From Patiria miniata (Eukaryota; Echinodermata; Asteroidea; Valvatida; Asterinidae), in the NCBI RefSeq assembly GCF_015706575.1, contig NW_024037059.1:31692129-31756128 (forward strand): DNA of 64,000 nucleotides. Direction: 5' to 3'. Positions 28,801 to 40,800 of this stretch are shown in pieces; positions within the stretch are counted from its first letter, which is position 1; every line of letters starts with the position of its first letter. The position numbers and the translations under genes are program-made. The notes beneath the pieces are model-generated. The model was not told where the DNA came from. It worked only from the letters and a program-made list of their open reading frames with translations, and made no database searches.

Positions 28801-31800
28801 CAATACAGCAATAGATCCAATTGCAAGGGATAGATGAAATGCATGCATCATTTTCAAAGTTGGATTATAAAAGGTCCCAAAGCGTAGCAGTGACTTCTTT
28901 GCCAAGTACTAGGCCCTACCTAATAATATGACACACTGTATTGGTCTTCATTACTGATCACTAAAGACTAAAACATAAAACTACCTCTACACTATGTATA
29001 GTCCCCTTATTACAACATTCAGGTCACATTAACGTAAAACGCTTCATCATTCAACAAGTTGTGCTCTTATTTTGTTATTGTGTGAAGGCGTGATTGAGTT
29101 CTACCGTGACACTAATCATGGGCATGGCTCATTCACTGAGGATGCGCAAGAAGTAAGTGGATACTCTGCAGTCAAGATGTCTTGTTCAGATGTGCAAATA
29201 GTTAGGAACACTTTTGTTTTAGAACATTGTCATTTCTATAAAGCAGCAGATACCCCATTTAGAAACACAAGGTTTCACTTTTCAGTCCACTACTCTTTAC
29301 TCTCTGTGCACATTATAAAATTTGTCATTGTCTTAAGAGTTAAAAGAGTAATTTTTCTTTGCATGCTGTAAAAGATAAACTTTTCGTTGCAATGAAAAGA
29401 AATCGCAAACCTGCAATGGTCAAGTCTTGTCACTGGTATTCTCATCATCATGACATGTAGGATCACTGTAGGCATGATTGTTTTAGGATGGGTTTTAGTC
29501 GTGTTCTCTAACTAAATTCTTAGTATATATTTGGTACCAGATTCTAGGTGTTTTTCATATCAGCTTTCTTATAATTGTGTGTGTTTGTATCCATGCAGAC
29601 AGCCAGTGCGTTCCTGGTATGGGGGTGTATCGCCGTTCATTATGCTCAGGTAATGTCATTTCCATATATACAATTTAAGCCAATGTTGACATGGCTACAT
29701 TAATGACCTGCTCCTATGAAATGAGATTGAGATTGCCAACTATCATTTGCTACTGTAATTGTTCAACTATACTCAATTCAGATGTTTTGTACCTGTGCAT
29801 ATCGTGTAAATACCTAAAGTTTTGTGTGAATCATATTTTGCAAGTGCTCAAGAAACTTAAGCATTTGTAAATATTTACATGTTTAATAATAAAAACTAAG
29901 TTTGAGTGGACAGATATGATTTGGCACGTTTGTCATTGACTTTTCTGAAAGTGACATGTGTTGGTCAGTATTTATAAAATTAGAGCACTATCCAGTACAA
30001 CGGGAGCACATCTTCACAATGAATTGCTAAAGACTACAGTCAACTCCCGTTAATACAAACTCAGCTGGACCTAGCCAAAATGTTTGTTATATCAGAATTT
30101 TGTATTAAGAGGACCGATGGTCGCATTTATTGTGCACAGAAATCAGTCGGGACCAAGGCTTTTTGTTTGTTATAACCAGAATTTGTTTTAACAGTGTTTG
30201 TATTAACGAGAGTCAATTGTATATTAACCCTAACCGAACACAACCCATCAAAGTTCAACAGCAGGTTTTGTTTAAATCTGTTAGGATAGGTACAGTACCC
30301 CTAAACTGATGGTCTTTTACACTGGGGTTGGCATACCTCCAGAAACTAAGTCCAACAGTGTGTGTGTACAATTTCCCATGTGGGTGTTGGAATTTGCCTG
30401 AATGGGTATGGTTCCTAGTAAATTAGGCTGGGGAGTTATTAATATCAAGCAAATGTGAATCCTTGATCCTGTTTTGTAAATCCATGGCAACAATGATGTT
30501 GTATTATCCTTATTGCACGGTTGCTGCAGGCATGCACATACTTGAACTAGTACAGAATATGCATGTGCAGCAGCAAATGTGTCCAACCACAATGACCCCC
30601 CCCCCCAAAAAAAAGCGACTACAGCTTAAGTGTTACATCTTTACTTTGTGTCAAGTTTGCTTGAGGATAAATTCCTTTTCCTACTTGACCTTGAGAAATG
30701 TAATGCATTTGTGCTCCATATGACTCTCATTCAATGGACACAGATGCACTAGATTATTCCATGTTCCACAACAAGCACAAGTGGGATAACTAACAATGTA
30801 TGGTCTAGTAGGTACAGTTGAATGAACATGCAGTAACCCAGACATATATTGATGTTATTGTAGATGTATGTCAGCATGAGTAAGCAGAGAAAGCTGAATG
30901 ATTTCCTCTTGACGGTCACAAAGTAAGTCTGCCATCACAACATATCAACATATACAAGATTCTACCTTTAAGAATAACATCAACTTGATACAGTATATAA
31001 TTATTCTATCAAAACATGAAAACTCAAATGTTTACTTCATAGATCGCATCAGTGCAACAAGGTCCTAACTCCGTTCTGCAACAGAGTTGTATCTCGCGCG
31101 AATATGCTCCATGCAACAAGGTCAAATCTCGACGTCCATTGACTTTGTGTGTACATTTGGGTTATTTTAAGTGAGGTACGACCTTTTGACGTTCTGAATC
31201 TCGCGTTTCACTCATGGCCCATTTTAGGAGATACGACCTTGTTGCACGGACACGACGAGATGACGGTTTTTGCATGGCACAAGACAGAATGAGCTAGATC
31301 TCAAGCATTTAAGAAGTCCATTGAAGATTTGTAGAACTGTCAGTGATGCTGAAACCCTAAGCAGTTTTACCCCATCGATGAGACAACTTTCATGGAATAA
31401 TATCAATATTCAATGAACTCAATAAAAAAAATAATGCTTTCGCTGCAGTTTGTTAACTAAAATATTGAAAGATCTAGACTAAATCGTGCTTGAATAGCAC
31501 GTATATTTTATCAAAGTCAATTTATTTCTGGTTTGGGTTTATGTTTCACAGTATTCTATCCACACATGTTCCTGTTATTTTTCAGGTCTGTTTTTCAAGA
31601 TATAATCAGCATGGATACGGTTATCATGAAGATCATGGTAAATACTCGCAAGTAGATTTATTCCTTGGTTATTGAAGTTAGCTACGAGTGTGATCTTCAT
31701 CATTGGAACCAATAAGCCAGTTTGGTATTTTAATTACACATGCTCACAACGATATGGGTCACGGGTCATTCGGGAAAATCCAAGGCGTATGAACGCGCTC

Positions 31801-34800
31801 GGAGACGGGTGCATGAAGCTTGTGCGCTAATTACAACCAGAATGGGCGAACGCATAGCATCACATCAGCAATTTTATCCTGAATGACCTTTGAGCTGGAC
31901 TACTTCATCGAGATATTGAACTGGCTTATTGCGTGCATACAGGAGGTTTGTGTGTGCATTATCCTAAAACCTGGATTTGACCGACTTGTTTATTTGTTGC
32001 TATATCATTGAATCAATTTAATTTTTCTGTTCTCTTTACGTTCAATTTCAGAACTTTGCGCAGAAGTTGGTTTCAGCAGACCGGGCTTCACTGTTCCTTG
32101 TCGACAATAAAACCAGAGAGCTGTATGCCAGAATATTTGATGTAGGCAATGGCATAGGCATGCAGGTTGTTGAAAAGGAACAAAAAGAAATCAGGTAATG
32201 TGTTGCAACACCTGGATGTTTCTGTCTAATCAATACTCAGAAACCTTCTTGCAAAAGAAAATTGATTTTTAAATGAACCACCCAGGATAACTGAGCAGGT
32301 GCACCTGCAGTCGATTCCATGAAAGTCATCTCAACTAATGATGTATCGCAGCGCTGCGACGGGGCGTATCCCTACGATGCTGTCGCAGCTGCGACTCGTC
32401 CTGCGAATCATTTCACAAAACACGTCGTAAGTGCGATGCGCCGTAGGTGTATTTATAGCACAACACGGTGACTGTTCTATGTATTTATTCAACGTACAGT
32501 AAATAGTCATCTGATATTCAGCAAAGAGTCGTGGCATCTCCTCTCGAAAAGTTTTTAAAACATAAAACGAAATGGAGGACGTATGATGCAGTTTTAACGG
32601 AAAACAAGCTCGCGGTGAACTGTTTGCTACTTTGAAATTTCAAGTGCAATATTCCAGGCTAATTCATATTTACTTCGATGCATTTTCCATTTACAACTGC
32701 ACACACATTGTCTCAATATTATAGTCTCGTTTATTTAATTGTTATGGCAAAAAACTGGCTAAGAAAAGGAGTCTTTTTACTTTGCGATGACCAATAGACA
32801 CATCATAACTTGCGACGTGTTTTAAGCCGTTGTCAAGGAACTTACGACGCGTTTAACTAACTTTTGTGAAATGGATCATACAACACATTGCATTGAGTTG
32901 CAGTGCTTTGTAAAATCGGGTGCTGGTCAGTTTCCCTTTGTGGTTTATTTGAAAATTTGTTATAAAAAGCTGTTCCCTCTTTGAGTGATCCCCAGTTGCT
33001 ATTTCCTGGGTTTGCAGCATTGCTAATGTTGCTATAGCATCGTGGCCTTGGGCGTGATCCCTGGCTACATGGTATATATAAGGGTTTATGGCTTCTTAGT
33101 ACCTTGTAGATCAATGGTCCACCAGGGACTAAACTGAAAGTTAACGAGGATACATTGACGAAACTGGAGTAGCGAGGGATATAGTGACAATTGGGGAACC
33201 GCCTGCATAGGGCTGGATAGCTCAGATGGTAGAGCGTCAGAATGGTTATCCAGATGTTTGAACATACAGAACAATTTTTTCCCAAATAATGAATTTAGCT
33301 TTTCTGTGAAGAATAGTTGGATAATAAGTTTTGGTTTAAATATTATACAGTCTAAATAAACAGTGAAATGTTAATTTGGTAACAACATTGAAATAATATA
33401 ACCAGCTGGGATGTTATCCTCCATATTGTTTCAGGTTTTCCATGGACAAAGGTGTTGCTGGCCATGTTGCTTCCACTGGGCAGGTTCTTAACATCCCTGA
33501 TGCATATCTAGATCAACGGTTTAACAGGTCAGCTATTGACATGTGTTGGACAAACGAACCAAGGGCGGATCCAGGGGGGGCCAAAGGGGGCCATGGGCCC
33601 CCCCCCCCCCCCCAAAAAACGAAACCATTTTTTTTTTTTATGTGACATCGCATAAAGGCAGGCAATGAGTACACCACCATCTTTTCCTCAAAAAAACATT
33701 GGTTAAAGTGGTCAGAAATTGCCTTACACGTAGATCGCACCACAGAGCATCTAGAATCCAAAAATTGTTTGACCCACTTTTTTGGGGGACCAAAATTTTT
33801 TTGGCCCCCCCAAAATTGTGTTCTGGATCCGCCCTTGAAACGAACAAGCTGTAAATACACATACATCCCTTACACAGGGATGCCAGGTGTCGGGCTATAG
33901 CCTGAAGCAGGCTTTTTCATGTTTTGAAAAAAAAAAAATTAGGCATTCCATGCCTTCACAAGCCAGAAAATAAATCCTTGTGTAGCCTGCACAGAGAAAA
34001 GTATTGTGTCTGCATTGCTCCATGGCAATTGTCATGCTAGCTTGATAGCCGAATGTGTGAATTGTAAGTTCAAAGTAGACATGTGTGGTACTGCAATGTG
34101 CTTATGGTGTATTGCAATCATTTTGCACATTTGGCCGTCTGTCACATGTCAAATTGTTCAGGCCCTGACTCAAAACACCAACTGGCATCCCTGCTTACTG
34201 TCACATTCCCCGGTTTGCCCCTCCCCAAGAAATATGACCCTCCGTAGTCTTGTTCACCCTCACACAAAATAAATTGTCAAATCACTCGAGTTCTTGTAGT
34301 TTTAACAGATATATACACTTTTATTTACAGTCACACCAGTCGATATGTACAAGAAACAAAATAAACTTAGTTTGCTGACTGATATGGTTTACCCGGGGTT
34401 TTGTCTAACCGACTCTTTTGATTACCAAGTACACACTGATAAATCCACAATAAACTTAACACTTCTTCTTTGGTTTACAATTACAATTTACGGATCATGA
34501 ACCTGCACCTTTTCCCAGTTTTGTTTGCCTTACTAAACTTCTATTACAATGCGTCAGCTGTGGCGACTGTTGCAGGCGGTCAGCCGGAAGTGCGGCCTCC
34601 CTCAACGATCCTGGCGCCTCTTGGTCACTGTTCTGGCCAGGAGAGGATAGGTCCAACTTGAAGGCCTTGGGGTAGTATTGACTGTCAACCTCGGCCGTCC
34701 TGCCTCGCCTGTTCACCAGCCTGTTTCTGTCTTTCATAGAGGAACACACTATTATGGAACACACTTTTATTTTGTCTTCAACATTTGTTCATCCTTAACT

Positions 34801-37800
34801 AAACTCTGTTTGACAACGACCGTACTACATCCGCTATCATGCAGAACCTTAACCGTTTCGTTGCCTACATACCCGTCGCTTACTGGCATTCGATTACTGA
34901 TCGTACACGCGACACTAATCATGGGGACATCATGACCATAAGACAGTTTCAAAGTTTCTCCTATTTGACCTGAACATTCGCATAGCGTAGACTTTTTGGT
35001 TATGCACCCCGCAACTTCTTGTATTTCTTGGGGAGGGGCAAACCGAGGAATGTGACACTTACATCTCTGCCTTCTCAGAGATCAGTGTTTAATACCAAAG
35101 ACATTGTGTGTACAGTCGACTCTTGTTAATGCAAACTCAGCCGGACCTAACAAAAATGTTTGTTACACGTACATCAGAATTTCCTATTAAGTGGAGTGCC
35201 AGTCCCATTCATTGTGCACGTAATATGTGCAGTGGGGACCAAGGCTTTATGTTATACAACCAGTATTTGTATTAACAGTGTTTGTACATTGTTGTATTAA
35301 CAAGAACCAACTGTATAATTATCAAGAGTCAACTGTATATACATGTATATGATTACCAATCGCAATCTGAGACATCACTTTTACAAGCAGTGATTGTAGT
35401 CATGAAATCTGAAGTGCCCTGCGGTAGTTTATTTGCCAGAACATTATGCATGGTACCATTGCTTCTAAAAAAAACCTGTGGTTTATGGCAAATACTTTAT
35501 AGGCATTCTTTTATTTGGGGTTTTTCTGTTTGTTGCTGTTGTTGTTGTTGTTTTGGGGAGGGGGGGTGTGCAGGGTGGGGGACGGGTTATTTGTATTTTT
35601 TTTGTTTGGGGTTTTTTTTTCGGGGGGGGGGGGGTGTTTGGGTTTTTTGGTAATTTTGTTTTGTTTTGTTTTGTTTGTTACAGTACAATGTCCGTGCTTG
35701 ATGCACTTGTCAATGATTGTGTAGTCTGTGTTCTTATACTAGACTAGACTAGACTAGACTAGACTAGACTAGACTAGACTAGACTAGACTAGACTAGACT
35801 AGACTAGACTAGACTAGACTAGACTAGACTAGACTAGACTAGACTAGACTAGACTATTTAATTTTATTTTATTTTATTTTATTTTATTTTATTTTATTTT
35901 ATTTTATTTTATTTTATTTTATTTTATTTTATTTTATTTTATTTTATTTTATTTTATTTTATTTTATTTTATTTTATTTTATTTTGTTTTGTTTCTCGGG
36001 AAACATCAACAAATACATGTACACATATCACCAAAGATACAAGGAATAGATAAAATTAAAGCTGTAGATACAAAAACAAACAAACAAAAACAATAATACC
36101 ATTCAGCTCCCGAAGGATAACCCAAAGGAAACATTGTTTCTGTCGAGGGGTTCTCCAAGCTGAATGGCATACGTGAAAACAACAAGCAATAAATATAAAA
36201 TGAAGTTTTGACTGTAAAAAAAAGAGGGAAAAAAAAGTTCAATAAAGTTCTTACATTGAGTATGTAATTTCTTTGCACAGGGATGTGGATCAACAGACAG
36301 GCTATGTCACCAAGACTATTCTCTGCATGCCCATATACAACAGAGGAAAGTAAGGACATAGGAGACTGGTATCTTTTATTTTCTTTTTTTCATATTGTGT
36401 TAAAGTCTTTTACAGATTCTGATGCCCAAATGAATGGTTACCAATATTTAATATGATCTGCATGATCTTTTTTAGGGACACCATACAAGACTTGTTTATG
36501 GTTTTTAAAGTTAACTTTCAGGGCCTGTTTGCTCAGAAGTGTAGTATTAAAAGAAAATCATGAACGAAAAGCAGCATATAAAACCAAGCGGTGTTACATA
36601 AATCTAGGCAAATTATCAGAAGATGCTCCATTAAAGGCAATATACAACATTTGCAAGCATCAAAAAACAAAACTACCAAATTATTATGACATACCTTACT
36701 GGACTGTTAGTGAATGACAGTCTAAAGCATTCTGTAAAATCATGGCACCTGGTGTGCTGTCATTTTCAAGAAAAGTTGTATTTTGTATCAATTTCCAACA
36801 CTGGTCGGCCGGCCAGCATTGAAAAAAAACTGGATTTTTTCAAATACTGTCCCCGGTTTACCATATTTAGTTCGCATTCTGTTTGCAATCAGTTACACAC
36901 CTATGAACGTGTACAAGCCAGCTAGACTGGTTCCCTGACCTTACAATTCCCTGACGTCTATAAATTGCTCCGTTTCATCTTAAGTGGCGTCAGGGAACCA
37001 GACTACAGGAACATGATTGTTTTTTTCTTGGTTTGTGCAGCATCTACAAGCACAAAACTTCAGACGAGTCAGTATGAATATATTTGCTATACAATACTAC
37101 CCCCCCCCCCCAAAAAAAAAAACCAATCCATCCATTACTGAAAATTACAGCAGAAGCAAATGTTGTGTATTCCCTTTAAGTCATGACCACAAATATGCTG
37201 AGTGGTCAGAATGCAGATTCATTGCCCAGTATTTTGGTAAAGTTTTCAAGTTTCTCAGCTTGATTGTTTGATTAGCATTAGTGGGTCCAATAGTTACGAC
37301 TTGTGTGCCGTGGTACATGGGTTCGAATCCTGACCGTGGGAACATGGTGCTTGTGCTCTTGAGCAAGGCTTTTTACCACAATTGCTTCGTCCTCCGGATG
37401 GGACGTAAAGCCGTAGGTCCCATGTGTTGTGTAATGCACTTTAAAGAACCCAGTAACACTTATCGCTAAGAGAAGGGGTTTGCCCCGGTGTTTCTGGCAG
37501 TGGCTGCAATATGCGCCGCAGCACCTTGTAAACCCTTATAAGGTGCTACATAATGGGTCTCACATTTCTCATAAACTTCATTTACCTGTCTTTAAAAATA
37601 GACATCATTTCCAGTGCCTTGAGTACCTAATTGTTGGTAGATACGTGCGCTATTATATAAGACTCTGGTATTATTATTATAAAGTGTAAAGTGGCCCGTT
37701 GAAACCAGCACATTCTAATTGTTTTCCTGTGCGGATGTAAACATGCTCAAAAAGGTTTGGCCATGGCACTGCTAATTAGCTAGCTGTATCTTTGCTTGAC

Positions 37801-40800
37801 AGTGTGATTGGTGTGGTGCAGATGGTGAATAAGAAGCAAGGACACTTCACTAAAACAGATGAACAAGCCTTTGAGACGTTCGCTGTGTTCTGTGGTTTGG
37901 CTCTACATCATGCCAAGGTAAGAATTAGGCAGTGTAGGTAAAACAAAACGTAGGATTAGACAAGATCTGTTTTGTATTCTTACTAATGATTTTGGTTATG
38001 GAAGTGTGTTATGTGTACATGTGTGTTCCAATAACAAACTGACGTCACTGAATTGTATTGTGTTTAATCCCCAACCACCTCAAGTGAAGAGTTAATCATG
38101 TGCATGCTTTTGCAGTTGAAACCATAGATTCATGTATTGTTGGAATTGATATTCAAATCTACCATTGCCAAATCCTTCAGAATCTATGGGATTCTGTAGG
38201 ATCAAGGAAGGCATACCAGCCACTGTTACTTGCCATAGGACTTTATGCCTGTTGAAATTTTGGATTCAGGAAAGTTCCTGTTATAATTCCTGATATCTTG
38301 AATAAATTAGTCATGTTGAGTCATGTTGTCGATCAGGTACAGAAATATCTGCATTTTTTTGTTGATATTATTAAATGTTCAGCAGTTTGTGATATATTGC
38401 AAGGATGGCTCTGTATGAATTGTTATTATTATCAACAATTAAACACTGTTGGTTGTGTTGTCTGTATGCAGCTTTATGATAAGATCCATCGATCGGAGCA
38501 GAAGCATAAAGTAGCTCTGGAGGTCCTGAGCTATCACAGTCAGTGTCATGAAGAAGACCTGGAGAACCTCAAGAAAGTGGCTTTACCAGACCCTATGCCT
38601 CAGCTTGCAAGGTGTGTCTTCAGTCTAGCCAACCAATCAAATCATGTTTTGTTAGAGTTAGTAGTTTGTGTGGATAGTTTTTTGAGTCAATGGATTGAAA
38701 TCAATGGATTGAGCTGTTTGCACATGATGCTTGGCGTTAGTTTGCTATTAATCCCATTTATTGCTACCACAGAGACATGTTTACCAATGCATTAATTGTA
38801 GACCAGTTCCAGAACATTCTCCAACAGTTAATCTTTATCATTGGGCTTTACGCTTCTATGTCAATTGACCATTAAAAAAGTGTTACTTATCGTATATATC
38901 ATCCAATTTTGTGACCTCACTAATTGCAGAGACCTTTAGCAGTAATTAAGGCACAGCAAAAGGCATGCTAATATCAGGAGAAATTTGCTGACATTAGTGA
39001 CATAATAATAGAAAACTCCCCAGATAGCATTGCTACATTTGGCCAATGTTGGCAGTAGGTTGAAATTTGACGAAATCCTGACGTGGCCTGCATATTGTTA
39101 TGGTTTCAGATAATCTCTTGGAAGGCAAACAGAATTTACACAGGACTCACATGAAAATAAGTGGATTTTTTAAAAGTTGCCCCAAACAAAACATTAAAAC
39201 AAACAAACAAATGCTATGGATATCAGGATTCCAAAGGATAAACATCCAATGTTTTAAAGTGTTGTGCAATGTTTGTAGCTATTACATGTAGTGTTTCCTT
39301 TTTTATTATTATAAGGTACTCTTGTCAAATGATTCAATGGTAAAGATATTAGATGTTTGGTTTGTGGCAACACCATGTAGTCAAATCTCTTCTGAGACTT
39401 TTAGGGCCATTTTCGTATAATTTAGTATTTGAAAATTCAAAACTGCACTTGACCGTATATTTGAATATTCGTAACTCGCCGAGTAAGTTTTACACACGCC
39501 AGCTGCAGCTGCCTTCCTCACTGGTCAAAAGTTGCATACAAAGTGTGCCAGTTCAATTTTCAATAATTAAAACTTTAAAGTTCTTAAATTAAAACAGTTA
39601 AACTTTGGCCAATGGATATTATGGGCCACTGGAGTGTTTTGCAGTAAGTACATGTACTGTATAACTGTCAAGGGACTTTACCCAGCCATCCGGTTCGTTA
39701 GTGTGACGTCAGTTCAGTTTAAACCATTAAGTAGCATTGGAACCATTGGAACCGGAAGCTAACGCAACTTGAGTGTTTATCCAATGGGTGCTAGTAATCA
39801 GTGGTGCACGCGCATGTATGACGTTTTTACTAACAAATCGGATAAGAATGGACCAAAAAATAGGCGTCGACAAAAAAGTTACCGTCAACAAAAAAGTGGC
39901 ATCTGCCAATCCAAAAAGCAACTTTACGAGCAAAGTAACATCACAATAATGTGCACGTGCATAGTTTTCCTTTTCGAATATTCAAACCGGCAAAAAGCTA
40001 TTCGAATATTTGGTTCATGATCGAATATTAGAATATGCGGTTTATTTGGGACAGCCCTAGTGACTTCATATGGTTCTGAAAAGATTTGGCTGGATATTCT
40101 CATAAAAGATGTGAATGCATTAACAAATTGTCGGTATGATCATATGCCTATTGATCCATACACGTATCTCTGTCTTGCTGATACTGAGTTTGATTGCTTT
40201 ATCAGGTACGACTTCTCACCATGGGGACTGGATGAGGAGGCCAAACCTCTGTATGTGCTGTGCATGTTCCAGGATATGTTCACTCTTAACGGGTAAAACC
40301 ATCTCTAACTTTGATAGTGAAAGAAAACTTTAAATAAGTGATGATAATAACATACAGTGCATATTCTGTATGCCAAGTCAAGCCACTGTGCAGATATTTT
40401 ACGTCTCTGTACTGATGTTCCATTCATGGTGTCGATGTAATTTGTGGGCTTGGATCCATTGGGTTTCCATTTCATTCACTCATTGTCATACATACATGTA
40501 CATGTAGTTGTGTGTATTTTGTCAATCATTCTTCTCATTTGTCTCCACAGTGATGATCATAATGACAACTCAGAGAGGTTAGCCCTGTTATTCCATTAAT
40601 CCAAACCTTCCTACCTTCTGCTGTGCCACTCCAAAAGTTTTTGTTTGTGTGTATTTATAATGATATGTAATTAGAAAAGTTAATTAAAAGTTGTTGAGTT
40701 GTTAAACTGCCTTGTTTAACATCTTCAAGAGGAATTTTCCAATCACCTTCATAATATTGCAGTGACAATTGTAGACCTACATTGATTCTGTTGCATGTCA

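Larger units (their letters stand above)
29650..30863 (+). other. Intron 10 with pogo-like MITE and dispersed repeat
   Basis: Holds the elements at 30035-30221 and 30222-30436. An 8-C run abutting an A run lies near 30598-30614. No exon. Confidence 0.5.

Noticed and set aside
31586..31637. Alternative reading of exon 12 in the frame continuing from 31490
   Set aside because: Only the phase-2 reading matches PDE10A GAF-B and joins exons 11 and 13 in frame.
35282..35747. Three overlapping Gly/Phe-rich frames
   Set aside because: They come from G- and T-homopolymers in an intron.
35741..35985. CRISPR-like array
   Set aside because: Perfect 5-bp tandem units with no spacers; a eukaryotic microsatellite.
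38298..38471. Open frame continuous with exon 17
   Set aside because: It precedes a clear CTGTATGCAG acceptor, does not resemble any PDE, and exon 16 joins exon 17 in phase without it.
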